Of a DNA stretch of 64,000 bases, positions 1-36,133 are shown one piece after another. Under the pieces are notes generated by a model that saw only the letters and a list, made by a program, of their open reading frames with translations, made no database searches and was not told the DNA's origin. The stretch is from Eleginops maclovinus (lineage: Eukaryota > Chordata > Actinopteri > Perciformes > Eleginopidae). The position numbers and the translations under genes were made by a program. The stretch spans positions 20,334,578-20,398,577 of the forward strand of contig NC_086367.1 of NCBI RefSeq assembly GCF_036324505.1, in the 5' to 3' direction. The first letter of the stretch is position 1; the number at the start of each line of letters is the position of its first letter.

Positions 1-2640
<2,640 letters not shown>

Positions 2641-2704
2641 CCAGGACAGTTTATCCGTTTGAAAACGCGTTAACGAGAAGCTTTAACACTAAAAAGCATC
2701 CTAC

Positions 2705-2765
2705 CTGTAGTAAATCGATTTACTGACACAGCCGTCACCTCTCCATCGTCTTTATCAGTTTTCAT
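2705..2765 (-). CDS. candidate first coding exon of an unidentified gene leaving the window
   Basis: Read on the - strand, an ATG at 2,765 opens a 20-codon stretch beginning MKTDKDDGEVTAV and ending with one spare base at a good splice donor (ACAG then GTAGGATG). The sequence just upstream (about 2,770-3,010) is markedly richer in CpG and GC than its surroundings, with CGCGCGC and GCCCGCGG motifs, as expected for a promoter. No downstream exon could be recognised between 1 and 2,700, so the rest would lie in or beyond the left edge. I do not recognise the peptide. It may equally be a chance ORF inside a CpG-rich block. Confidence 0.35.
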
Positions 2766-2769
2766 AACG

Positions 2770-3015
2770 TCCCCGGTCTCCAGATAACGCCAGTATTTTC
2801 TCTCACCAGCTTTTCCTTAATTCTCACAGGAAATGAGTAAACACAGAGGAGTACGTTTTGTCCGGTGGCTACATTTAAAAAAGTCACGGTAGTCTCAAAA
2901 GGTAATGAACGACGTTCACCAGGTGTTCGTGACAGCACGCGCCCGCGGAGTGCCTGAACCAGGAACCACGCCCACCGCGCGCTGCAAGCACGAGACCTCT
3001 GATTTGTCCAAACAT
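2770..3015 (-). promoter_or_regulatory. CpG-rich block, possible promoter
   Basis: A local cluster of CpG dinucleotides in an otherwise AT-rich neighbourhood, densest at about 2,935-2,990. It lies immediately upstream of the candidate - strand exon. No TATA box is apparent, which fits a CpG-type promoter. The assignment rests only on composition and position. Confidence 0.35.
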
Positions 3016-5700
3016 GCCCCAAAGTGTCCAATGTTAGAGCAGGCTGAGAGGATGCGTTGATATTAGTTTATTGATGGATGAACAGCTATTGGAAGTGACA
3101 TCTGCCACCAGCATCTTTGCACAGCAGCAGTAACTTGTGCAGGTACAAGTAAACTGTATGTTACTGAATGAGTTTCTCTTTAAAAGGTTAAAACAAATCC
3201 TTATTTAGCCTATAAACTAAGGCTAAAGTTAGGGTTAGGGTGATTTTTGTAATACTTAATGGAAAAGTGTCAAGGCTAAACTAAGGGGCTGATATTTCTT
3301 GGTACATTGTTTCAGTAGTTGACAGATACGCATAATATCTGATAAAATAAAGGATACATTTTCACCACAGTTTCAGCACTTTACAACTTCCTCTACACAT
3401 TTTCTGGCCCTATCCTTTTGGAAAATTATGGGTATGGACCAAGACAACTCAACATAAGGCATGTCGTTTTATGATCTTCTATAGAAATGTTTCCAAAACT
3501 ATTTCCAAAGCATCCAGAATTACAATGCAGTACCATCTCATATGAAGCCAAAGCCTGTGCTGTAGCTTTGTGGTATTATCACCAAAAGGTATGTTCACCA
3601 TTTGTGATTGTTTTTAAACAAAGCATTACAATTAAAATGTATTACCCATCCATTATTACAGAGGCCAGCTGTCCAAATGGTGCTGTTTTTAAGCTGCATG
3701 CACCAGCTGTTGAAAGTTTGGATACTCACATGGGTGCTTTCATTTTTTAATGCTAAGCACCCCCAGTTAGATGTGCTTTATACAGAACACCTTCAAGAAA
3801 AAAAACACACTTTTACAAAGGTTGTATCCTAGGGACTTTATCTGATCAATCTTTTATTTGGATCTGGAGGTGGGAGTAAACCCTTTGATCATCACACTGA
3901 TTTTGAACCCAACAACTTCTTAACTTTTCGTTCAATTTGCTGTAAAAACTAAGGTAGAAGTTGTTAATGTTTTTGTTTTAATGGACTCAGATTGAAATCC
4001 AGCTGCTGCATCAACACAGCACTGCCACAGTAATGACTAAATCTGCTTTTTATCCTCTAAAAATAGCAATAAGAATCAAAGGTCTTGTATACACGTGAGA
4101 TTTAGAGGAACTCATTCAACAGTGTGCTACGCGCTCTTGTTCTTGATCTTCTCAAAAAAGACAACTGCATCAAATGTAGGCTGCTACAATACAGAGAACC
4201 AAGACAGATGAGAACATTACACGGGCTCCAAGTTAGTTATATAACTCATTTTTAAGCGCTTGTGCTAGTTTATAAATCACATAACAGCCGAAGGCCAAAA
4301 TATGTTTGCGATATGATTGAAGAATATAAACTCAGTTGGTCCCTTAGATCTCAAGGAAACAGGTTTCTGTGCCTCCAGTCAGAAAGGCAAACATGGTAAA
4401 GGTGGGTAAAGCTACAGCACACACCTTATAGCGATTATAGCGGTGCACAGTCTCAGGAACAAGTTTTGGATGTGTATTTGGTGAAAACACACCTTTTTTA
4501 AATAATATAAATGCTCTTGAACAAAGAAATGACCTTGACAGTGAATCCATCTTTGGCTAATGGTCAACGCTCAAGCTCACAAACCCAAAAGAGAATGAAA
4601 TCCATATTTTCTCACTGTAAGAAATTCACTAATGCCTGAAAGCACATAAACATTCCTCCTTTTCAGCCTGTGGTGATTTCCTTTTCATTTCTCTGCCATA
4701 TCAGTGCTTCTCATCTCCCCTCAGCATTACCTCTCTCTGAATTGGAGTAAATCCCCCCCCACCCCCGCTCCTCTGCTTTCCTTAATAAGCCTGAGCGAGA
4801 TTCCTTGGCAGACAGCTGTTCCAGATGGCATTATTACTCCGTGGCCTCACAGTCAGCTGGCTCAGGATCCACCACCGGCGGAGGTGGCTGTCCCTCCACC
4901 GCGCCCACACGTCAACATCAACACCAACATATGGCGGTGTTATGTAACACTGTATCTTTGGGGTGATCAGCCAACAACTTCCCCTCCTTTTCTTCATTTC
5001 TTTGGTGGTTTAACTTCACAGAAGCTAGGTTCGAGGGCTGGTGTTACTTTCTGCAGTATTTATGAATACAAGTAACCCCTGTGATGAAGATAGAGTATTA
5101 TGGATTTGTGTATTTTTATTATTAAAGTACATTGAAGAACTGTGCGACTGATTCTGCTCATGCAGAGGTTCTTCTAAATATTGATCGATTTACCCGATAT
5201 TGCATTTCTACCTGCATTTAAACATTTTATATGTCTTTCGTGTTGGATTGTAAAACCCTTGTGTTTTGAAATTTTAGTAAGTAACAAAAACGATGAATTT
5301 TGTCAGAATATTTCCCGTTCAAATGATAATGTTTAATGTGAAAGAACAGCACTCATACATAAAAAAACACTCAAATGAAATGAAGTAAATGGTGTGTGAC
5401 AGAAACATGGGCGGCTGAGTTTGCATTTGTTGTTGAGGCGGGTGTTTTCAGATGCCAGGAAGACCCTTCATAACCGCTTCTTTGAACGGCCAACCCTTCG
5501 CCGAATTTGACCCCTCCGTCGCACCCAACACATGCCCACACACCCAACGTCCAACCGCTCATCAACACACACGCTAACAATCCAAATGTACACATGCTGA
5601 CATTCAAAACCTTGCACAAACACATTAAAAATGTCACACTTGCTTGTGCGATCAGATATAATGCAATGTGTGTGCAATGAATATCCTAACGTATGTACAA
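3016..5700. other. intergenic stretch, no gene seen
   Basis: AT-rich sequence with a poly-C patch near 4,750 and a GC-richer unique block at about 4,680-5,050. The ORFs of 60-120 codons here show no family resemblance, no splice structure and no consistent codon bias. Confidence 0.5.
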
Positions 5701-5739
5701 CACACCACACACTTACAAATACACACTCACAGACGTCAC

Positions 5740-5943
5740 ACTCCTCAGTTGGGGCTTACTCGATTGGCTGGTCTTAACTGCTTTGTAGTATTTTTAGGCC
5801 TGTTATTCTGGGGCCTGTTCTGGCAGGCCACTGGGAGGGTATATAAGCCTCCCCCTGATACTGGGGACCACTGAGGACACACAGTGGAAACATCTCTCCC
5901 GACACTCAGCAAACATCCAGCAGGCATTTTAGATCCTCTCAGG
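5740..5943 (+). promoter_or_regulatory. ky core promoter and untranslated first exon
   Basis: A TATA box, TATATAAG, lies at 5,840-5,847, so transcription should start near 5,870. An MEF2-like motif (GTATTTTTAG, nine of ten positions of YTAWWWWTAR) lies at 5,788-5,797, about 50 bp upstream of the TATA box, and a CANNTG E-box is near 5,745. The presumed untranslated exon ends at 5,943 with a strong splice donor (CAGG then GTGAGTA). A muscle-type, TATA-containing promoter would suit a KY-family gene. The regulatory role is inferred from motif and position. Confidence 0.6.
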
Positions 5944-6787
5944 GTGAGTAAAAGCCTTTTTGAGGTGTAGCAACAGTTAAAACTAGACGTGTTTCCCCGA
6001 CTTTCACTTTAGTGAGTGTAAATCTGACATGAATCTACTTTTTGGAGAGTTATCATTGAAGAAGTATTGAAGAAGTTGTTTTTTTGTAGCGAAATCAGTC
6101 TCTTTTTTCAAAAGAGGTGACACCTAAGGATATCCATCAGGACCTTCACTTTGGCTGCACTCCAGGAAGGTCAAAGGTCAGGGTCAGCAGCAGCTCTGAT
6201 ACCACTGAGTGGCCGGCTGAAGGACACTTGAGCTGGGCAGATCTTTGCCAACCGTCTGGGTCATCTGGTTTGGACGGTTGATTTCTCCACTGTGCCAACC
6301 TGCTGTCCCTCCATAAGAATTTGCTATTTTTGAACAGATCAGCAAGTTTCAGTCCACGTATGTTGAGCAATTTGGTCACATGACATTCTTCAGGCATGTC
6401 GAGTACGGACATCAATTTGCAGGTTCATCACATACAGGAAGTTATAAGGTCATACTAATCTGGTGTTTGACTTTCTTTGCACTGTTAGCTGTGACAGTGA
6501 CTAATGAATCCAACCTTTGCGTTTATTTCTGGTCATGAACAGACATGATTAAATTGCCAATTCATCACTGTCGAACATAGAATGTACTGTATGGATATAC
6601 TTTCTGCTTCACTCAGTTCAGAATGTGTGATCCTGTTATGGATTTGTGTCCCACATATGTCTCTTTGTAAGATATTGAACAAGGCGCTGAAGCCCTACAT
6701 GCAAAACATATCTCCAAAAGAGAATTACTACTGTCTTTTGATTGGTATCCACCTTCTCTTTGGATAGGAGGCCATGCATCCAGCATA

Positions 6788-9700
6788 ATGTCAGCTAAAG
6801 TTGCGATCCAGAAGTTCTCCTTCCCCTTCTCCTGCGCTGCACACCTTTCTCAACAAGATGAGTTGACGCAGAAGGGATGCGAGCAGGTGAAGGCCCTGGA
6901 GCTTACTGATCTCCAGGGGAATCGAATCCTCAGTGAAGTAGGCTCTGTAGCTGTTATAGGAGCTCTGGTGCATAATGAGAACCAGGCTAAGGAGAGTCCA
7001 AAGTCTCCTCCTGTTGGAGACACGGCACCTGCCCAGTTCCTGGTCTATGCCAAATCTTCCCAGAGCACTGTGTTCTCCAGGCACAGTGTTTTTGAGAAAC
7101 TCATGGTGGAGAGTGAAGATCAGCGTCCTGCTGCAAAGAGGCAGCTGTCCTCAGAGAGCGCAGCCAGGACCATCACTGTGGTGAAGAAGAGCGCAGTGAG
7201 GACGGAGGTAGAGGAGCACAGGCACCTGAAAACTAAAGCACACCCGGGACAGAGGGCGACACCGTGCACTGTGACGGGAGGGAAGACGAGGCGTCGAAAG
7301 GACCTCTTCACCAACTCGGAGGTCTTCAACAGGGTCGACTCACATGTCATCAGGGCAGGAGCAGAGGTGATAACACTTACACAGAACATCGTGGTGTAAT
7401 ATAACATGGGAAGTGCACATTTACCTTGATATTCACTCCTTTTTTTTTTGTAAAAACTGAATATTTAACCTCATCCTGTTAAGCTAAACACAGCATTGAA
7501 GTGAGTTACTCTAATTTAGCCATACTTAAAGGGACAGTTAACCCCAAAAATCCTAAACCGACATTCATCCTCTTAGCTGTATTATTTATTAATCGAAATA
7601 AATGGTTTTGTACTCAAAAAATACATCTGAAAAACTCAACATCAGTGTTTGTTTTTTAGAAATGATGACCTGATTACTCAAGGTAGTCAACTCTTTTGTG
7701 ATGCAGGCATTGTTTTTTTCTTTCTATGTGGAGATATCATAGGAATTCTAGGAAAATAAATGTGAGGTTTTTTTTAATGTATATCGTAACACTTTGCAAC
7801 TCACTACATTTAGAAAGAGAAATAGCACTAATTGTAAGAGGAAAAAATATGTATTCTTGATGTTGGAGTGAACCATCCCTTGAAATAAGAGGACATTTGC
7901 AGCGGGATAAAAACAGCACCGAAGCTAACTAAGTAGTCCAAAACAAATCCATAGCAGAAATGGGTCTTTTTGTTCCAGAGCGCTGAAGGAAAAGCATTGA
8001 GCAATGATCACATCTACTCATCGGCTGCAACAAAACCATGAAAAACAGCATGGCTCTCAGGAAGCACTCACATCCTTGAGACTGGATGAGTAGGCCTGGA
8101 TTGTTCAATACACTGGGTGACACTGTGCTGGAAAATAGGATGATGCAGTAAGATGACGAGAAAAACAACTTTGGCATTGGTTCACATACAAGTTTGAGAA
8201 CATAAAGACTCAATCTTTAGGATGACTGATAATATAACTTATATAAACCTATTCAATCGAACAGTGGAATATATGTTGTGTGTGTGTTGCAGCTGAAGGA
8301 GAAGTGTGTGTATGATGTGAAGACGATAGCACGGAGCATCACACAAGGAGCCAGGAATGAGTTGGAGCGGCTTCGTGCCATCTGGGTCTGGCTGTGCCAC
8401 AACATCGGTGGGTATTTCACTGAACTATATATAATTGCATATAAATCTCAGTGTTGTGTAATACACCACATTGTGAAATTTATGATATTTAATCCATCAA
8501 TATCGGAGAGAGGGATTATGATACACGGACATTAAATTGATCAGTTTGACTGACCTCGTTATAACCCTTTGTCTTTGTTTCCATACAAATGTCACACATT
8601 TAAGCCAACGTGATGCCAGAGTGAACAGCAAGGTTTTCATGCATAAATCACACATTTGATTCAATAAAGCAATTAATTAAGTTGTATTTATTGAGGAATT
8701 TCACATTTTCACACAAATATTCTTCAAATTTATAGTGCATTGTTCTTTGAAAGGTTGCCCGATCACAGTATGGTTGAATCAGTGGGATTAAATGGCTGAA
8801 AAGAACATTTGGCAATTAGTAAATGGACAGGGTTGACAGTCTTTAGGGCTTTTCCAGTGTTTACAACCCCTGAAAGCACTTACATAAACAAGTCACATTC
8901 ACACACATTCATACATGGTAAGTATCCCATATTGGTTTACGACCGCAATTATTTCCTGGTATAGTCCAACAAACATAGTTATTATTATTTTGACAGTCGT
9001 TCGGTCTGATATTATACCCTTAACGGCTCCTCAGCAGATTTTAATACGAAACACTTTTAAAATGTTGAAATATATAAAAAATTATAATTTGATTTTTATT
9101 TTATTTTTTATTGCAAATATTCTTAAGAAAAATTGAGCTAAAAATGTGTTTTAGTCGTAAATGATGAGAAAAAATAAGGAAATTCCACATATAATTCACG
9201 GTAACATCTCTATTACAAAAGAAACTGATGTCTTTGAATGTTTTCTAGAAGTCACTAAATGCATATATTATCCAGAATAACTTAGATGTATCATATTGGG
9301 ATGCAGCATTTCATTTTTACATTTAAATGTGAATTTAATTGAATGTTTATGTGTTAGAAACTTAAGAGTCAACGATGAGTTTGGTTCCTCCACCAAAAAT
9401 CCAGCACAGTGACAAATCCCCTGAAAGTGCTTACCTATACAAGTCACATTCACCCATTCACACACATTCATACAGGGTAAGTATCCCATATTGATGACCA
9501 CAAGAACTTCTTGGTGTAGTCCAACAAACATAGTTATGTCAGTCCTAGAGTTGGTGTGATATTATCCCCTTATTTCGCAGTAAAATACTGTTGTCTTTTT
9601 AGAGTATGATGTGAGTGGGTACCTCGGCCGCTCGGAGAAGCTGAGCTCCCCGGAGGAGGTGATAGCGGCCGGGCGGGGGGTATGCTGCGGATACTCCAGC

Positions 9701-12232
9701 CTCTGTTCAGAGATGTGCAGGTAAATACAGCCAAGCTTTAAATACATACTGAAGACGGCGTCAAGGTCTTAGACTATACCCAGACACAACAACAATGGAT
9801 CATCTGTAAAGGCTAGTGACTCATGTCTTATTCTACTTATCACATATCATTTTTCATGGCTGTCTGAAAAAAAGTCAGGGCAATTATGACTCATTATTGT
9901 AATAATTATTACCCAGAGAAACTCAATCAACAATAAAATGTTTCTGTTTGAGTTTTGATTTATTTTGTAGCGCCCATTCTTCCAGTCGCTTAGCATTGTG
10001 CTCCGAGTCCTTGGTCCTTTCCGAGGTTAAGATAAACACTTCCAGTTTCAAAAATGAGCACACAGCATGTACAATAGCACTGAACCTGGGCTTAAGGACA
10101 CAGGATGTAAGTCTAAAGGCTCTGTTTGGGTTGTGTTTACAGAGAGGTTGGCATTGAGTGCCAAGAAGTGCCGGGCCACAGTAAGGGCATCGGGTACCTT
10201 CAGGGCCAGAGCCTGGAGAATGTGAAATCTGATCACCTGTGGAACTCTGTGCTTCTGGATGGACAGTGGTTCCTATTGGACGCCTGTTGGGGAGCAGGAA
10301 GAGTAGACATGGAACATGAAAGCTTCGTCAAAAGGTTTGAAAAGGGAAGAGGGACCCAAACTGGAAATGAAAAGCCAAATATTAGCAATTAGCATAATTT
10401 TGTTTTTGGAGTTTGCTCTTTCGTTTGTTTTTATTTACTCAAAAAACCAGCAGCGAGTTGAGTCTGAAACCAGTCTGCTGTCTCCATCTGTTGCCTCCAA
10501 GGTTTGATGATTTCTATTTCCTAACGGACCCAGAGGAGTTCATAGAGTCACATTTCCCAGACGAGCAGCGATGGCAGCTCCTGGAAACACCCATCCCCCT
10601 GGAGGAGTTTGGGAGGAGGGTCTTCAAGACCTCAGCTTTCTTCACCATGGGGCTCAGGCTGATCCAGCCTCATCAGTCTCACATCGTCACCGGTCAGTTC
10701 TGGTCATTTCTATGGGGATGCATTTCATTGATCCCCTATTTTTACACAATTGTTAAATTATATTCAATGCATTGTATCAGTTTTTGTCCAAAAATGTTCA
10801 AGTCTTTGCTTATTCGAAATGATTTGAGGTGAAGACATTTGAATTTTACCAACCAGTCTCTTTTCATTTAAAGAGAAATGCCTACATTTCACCTCTGTTA
10901 TCCCTCTTAGATGATGGCGAGGCAAATGTGTCAATAGGCTTCTCCAGGTCAACAACCTTTAACTATGAGATGACACAGCACCAGGACCTCCTCCATAGTG
11001 GAGTTTCGGAGCAGAAAGAGTCCAGCAACTCCTCCTATGGCCTTCTAACGGTTTCCCATCGGAGCATGAAGCTTAAGCTCCTGCCGCCTGCAGTCGGCGT
11101 GTATGACGTCAAGGTGTTTGCCAGACCTGTAACAGCCACCACGCCTCTGGTTTGGGTCTGCTCCTTCTCAGTGGAGTGTCCGGTCCCAAGGGCCATGGAG
11201 GAGATCCCAGAAAACCCCTTCCTGTCTTGGGGCCTGCAGCCTGTGGCAGGATCTCTGGGCGTTGCAGGCAGCAGCCAGGACAGTAAGGTGGCGGAGGTGG
11301 AGGAAGGTGTCTATGATTTGACGTTAAAGACGTCCAGGCCTCTGATGGTGCTGTGTGAACTGGTCCACCCGGGGCTGGAAGCTGCTGTAGCTAAGCGCTG
11401 CACGGCTACTCAGATACAACCGGATGTCCTGACCTGTCACGTCATGTGCCCGTTACGTGGCTTCTACCGGCTATCAGTGTTTGTGCGAGACTATGAGAAA
11501 ACAGAGGTCAAGTTTCAGAATGCTGCAAACTTCCTGTTGCACTGCAAAGGGAAGGTGGTGAGTCGGGATGAGCTGTACCCTCCTAACCTGGGCTCGGCGT
11601 GCGGACCGGGCTCCCGCACATTAGAGGCGGGGCTGTCCAAATTCAGCCACACGACGGCGCTGGTGAGTACCCAGCAGGGCAAGTGTAACATCACCTTCCA
11701 CAACCAGCGGGACCTCGAGCTACACACGGTGCTCAGCAGGGAGGAGAACCAAACAGAAGCCATCCCGCTGTCACGGCACGTCTTCTGCACTTACACAGAC
11801 AGCAAGGTGACGGTGAGCGCCAGCCTGCCGGATGCGGGGGTGTATCGGCTTGGCCTGTATGCTAAGATCACCCCTGGTGGAGATTTCAGCCCCATGTGTG
11901 ACTTTGTTCTGAGGAACAGCTGTGTTCAGCCGAGGCCTCCGTTCCCCTGCGTCTACTCCGCCTGGAGAAAAGGCTGCGTGCTCTTTGAGCCTCGCGTGGG
12001 CCTCCTGGAGCCCGCCACGTGGGTCCGCTTCAGAGTGAGGGTCCCCGGGGCCCAGAGGGTGAGCATGATGGGGGAGACGCGGACTGATTTGAAAATGAAT
12101 AAGAGCAGAGTCTGGGAGGGAGAGGTTTTCAGTGGAAACGGGCTCCAACCACTGAAACTGGCCGCTTCATCGGGGGAGTCCACTGACATGGCTGTTTTGA
12201 TGATCTTTGACATCAAGCAGGTGAAAGGATAA
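6788..12232 (+). CDS. ky: kyphoscoliosis peptidase (KY) family, transglutaminase-like protease
   Basis: Six coding exons join in frame to 838 codons plus stop: 6788-7366, 8293-8407, 9603-9720, 10143-10334, 10502-10692, 10911-12232, all GT-AG. KY proteins are muscle proteins with a transglutaminase-like cysteine-protease fold that work with cytoskeletal partners at the Z-disc. Residues 193-325 form that core: Cys259 in GVCCGY, His302 in SDHLWN and Asp317 in LLDACWG make the expected triad, with the His-Asp spacing of 15 seen in mammalian KY. The C-terminal half (about 390-838) is the KY-type repeat region. Residues 1-193, encoded by one exon, are polar and basic with no recognised domain. The Met at 6,788 is the first in its frame, but an upstream acceptor could extend the N-terminus. 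The donor after exon 4 (AAAG then GTTTGA) is weak. The core resembles human KY only moderately, so this may be a KY-like paralogue rather than the direct ky orthologue. Confidence 0.88.
8867..9573. repeat. two direct copies of a dispersed repeat in ky intron
   Basis: About 155 bp at 8,867-9,022 recurs at 9,417-9,573 in the same orientation. Both share CCCTGAAAGYRCTTAC, CAAGTCACATTCAC, ACACACATTCATACA, GTAAGTATCCCATATTG, TAGTCCAACAAACATAGTTAT and GATATTAT. The copies differ by scattered substitutions and small indels, so the duplication or double insertion is not recent. The segment with tandem CATTCAC/ACACATTCATACA is reminiscent of a common teleost dispersed repeat. The second copy ends only about 30 bp before the exon at 9,603. 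Confidence 0.75.
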
Positions 12233-12296
12233 CAGTACAAAAAAAAAAAAAAAGGCAGTGGAGACAGACGGAGAGTTTTCTGAACATAACTGCAAA

Positions 12297-12646
12297 ATAA
12301 ATGTATTGCAATGGACTCATGCGATCCAGACCTCGGTTTACAATATTTGAAAATATTTCAAACTGCGAACCATAATCCTTCAGGTTCATCTGGGTTAATG
12401 TTGTTGTGATAATGAGGTGGATGAACATTACATTTTGAAATATGGTCTTGTGAATGCGTTTGAAGCAATGGAGTGATAAAAATGAGATCGCAGATGTAAC
12501 TCCCTTTGGGGAATTTTTTAACTGGGTTGTATTCAGAACAGAAATTGGTGCTCAGCTGTGATATCATATGGTGCATTTTTGTTTGTTATGGTTTATGAAT
12601 AAGACCTGCATAACGAATAACATGATGTCAGAAAACGTGCAATAAA
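12297..12646 (+). terminator. ky polyadenylation signals
   Basis: Two AATAAA hexamers follow the ky stop codon on the + strand, at 12,297-12,302 (about 65 bp downstream) and 12,641-12,646 (about 410 bp downstream, preceded by GTGC). Either could end the transcript. The poly-A run just after the stop (12,239-12,254) is genomic and not a tail. Confidence 0.55.
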
Positions 12647-12666
12647 AACCAACTGTGAAAAAAACA

Positions 12667-13480
12667 TCTAAATCTTGATGACAGTTTTTTCCCACCACCA
12701 TATCCACAGTTGCAGTTTTTAGTTTCCACAATATAATACATTTAAAAAGCCGAAACGTATTTCGAAATAATGTTTCAAATATATAACTTTAAATGGTACA
12801 AGAAGGTGTTAAAAGGATTTAGCCTGCATCACCGATGTACAAAAAAATAGAAACACCTTAACTGCAGTATAATGAAATTACACCACTGATGATGCAAGCC
12901 TCACAGTTAAATCCTCGGTCCTTTTAAAAACAAAACATATATTATACATCGACAGGATTGAGTGCAGGATGTATCAGACTGAATTTCTTTGGGCTTTTAC
13001 TGAACTGAGTGTCATGTTTAACAGATTCAAACAAAAAGTTAAACCAGTTTGTGTTGGGGTCAAGGTTGGTGACACTTTCCTGTGCATTTTTTTAAAGAAA
13101 CCCTGCTTAATAACCAGTACAGTGCCGTATTGCTCCAGTGACCCGGGCCCACTCTGCAGGATTTGGCAGACGCCAGTGAGAGTGATGAGTGTTTACATGT
13201 GGCTGTCAAAATAGCCCACAAATAGCCTTGGCTCACTGCCTCAGTAAAAATACAATAGAGGGGCTCGGAGGTAGAGAAAAGGGCGGTTAACAGTGAAGGC
13301 GATACGATAAGAGTGTGTGTTAAGTGCGTTAAGTGTATCTGAGTGTAGGGGGGGGGGGGGCTGGGTCTTGCCTTGAGTCGCTGGGGAGAAAGTGGCGGCA
13401 CAGTGGTGGCAGGAGAGAGGCGAGGAAACACTGATGTCAGAGGTGAGCCATGTGGAGGACTTTGTCTGCCTGGCAACAAT
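12667..13480. other. ky 3' flank, no gene seen
   Basis: AT-rich up to 13,000, then a mixed block with a G10-11 run near 13,349. Nothing coding or structural is recognised apart from the adjoining microsatellites. Confidence 0.5.
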
Positions 13481-13486
13481 ACTAGG

Positions 13487-13519
13487 ACACACACACACAC
13501 ACACACACACACCACACAC

Positions 13520-13612
<93 letters not shown>
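13487..13612. repeat. (CA)n microsatellite, interrupted
   Basis: CA dinucleotides run from 13,487 with three CACC-type interruptions near 13,512-13,530, then continue cleanly to 13,612. Confidence 0.97.
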
Positions 13613-13613
<1 letters not shown>

Positions 13614-13727
13614 CATGAGGAAATGGAGGCTAAAACTGTGTGCAGGATTCCTCACATTCTCTCAGCTCTATTTCAGCTGAACCAAGTTTGTTAATAGCCA
13701 GACCCCAAAACCCACACACAACACAAG

Positions 13728-18400
<4,673 letters not shown>

Positions 18401-18524
18401 ATAGTAGTAGAGTGATCAGTACATAGACCCGGTGCCCTCCCTGTCCCCCCCCCCCACCCCCCACAGTGTTTCCCACAGAGTTAAATGAGACGGATGGAGG
18501 CAGTGGACATACAGACAGATTCTA

Positions 18525-35254
<16,730 letters not shown>

Positions 35255-35370
35255 TGTTACTGCTGTCACAGTTCACACAATTAACGGTTTCAACCGAACA
35301 GCGTTATGTATTTCTCGGGACGAATAACTACATCTTTTTCATCACCCTGGAGAATGTCTACAAAGGATAG

Positions 35371-35384
35371 CATAGCAACGGTGT
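35371..35384 (-). promoter_or_regulatory. possible RFX X-box half-site upstream of daaf9
   Basis: About 120 bp upstream of the daaf9 ATG, the - strand reads CCGTTGCTATGCTATCC. GTTGCTA matches one half of the RFX X-box (GTTGCC-type); the second half is poor. Ciliary genes often carry X-boxes at this distance, which is the only reason to flag it. Confidence 0.3.
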
Positions 35385-35689
35385 GAACCATGTAGTGTTT
35401 AGGGGTTTCAGAATATATTTTTAATGTTTGGGGGTAATAGTTGGAATATTTAACCCTTATTATTAATATATCCAACATTTTTCAGTAATATAGCACCATG
35501 TTGAAGTTCTGGCCGTACAAAGCAGTTAACAAAAAGAAATGTTTACGAATTTTCCAAACGTATCCCCCCGTTTTACTATGTAGTACTGCCGTGTTCGGGC
35601 CGTTTTGACAGCTGGAGGCAGCAGTGCGCAGAAGCACAGGGAGATGGTGCAATCCCTCAGTAATCCCAGTTGTTGTGTATGTAGGGGGA

Positions 35690-35733
35690 ACTCCTTCATA
35701 TACCATAGCTATGTCTATGGTATATGAAGGAGT
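35690..35733. repeat. perfect 19-bp inverted repeat with 6-bp loop
   Basis: ACTCCTTCATATACCATAG at 35,690-35,708 is followed by a 6-base spacer (CTATGT) and its exact reverse complement at 35,715-35,733. It lies about 440 bp upstream of the daaf9 start, between daaf9 and the cfd 3' end. No coding context or target-site duplication was found. Confidence 0.95.
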
Positions 35734-36133
35734 GCAATCAATGTGCATTTCAAGTTTGTTTATTTATTTATTTATTTTTTATCGTCAAATGTATTAGTTA
35801 GTAATACTAATCATTAAAAGTTTTTACAGATTTTCCTTTTTTTTGACTTGATTATTAAATAGCAAGTTCACCACTACACGTCTTTGCTCGACTGACTTCT
35901 ATTTAGTTTAAATATCTACAGTACAGCTGATTCAGCACCAATAAAGACAATAAACAATTACAGGATGCCTGCTTTTTTGTGCACAGAGCAGCAAACCAAT
36001 GGAGTCAAGTAGGAAAAGGAAACAGGCCAAATGATTAGGAATCCCATAATGGTTCAGTTGATAATGTTCACTTTAAATAGGCCAATAACTTTGGAAATGC
36101 TGGCATATGTATTAAACATTTTGTTCAGATTGT

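Noticed and set aside
10413..10832. 139-codon frame extending beyond the ky exon 10,502-10,692 on both sides
   Set aside because: Clean splice sites and phase on both sides show that only the middle part is coding.
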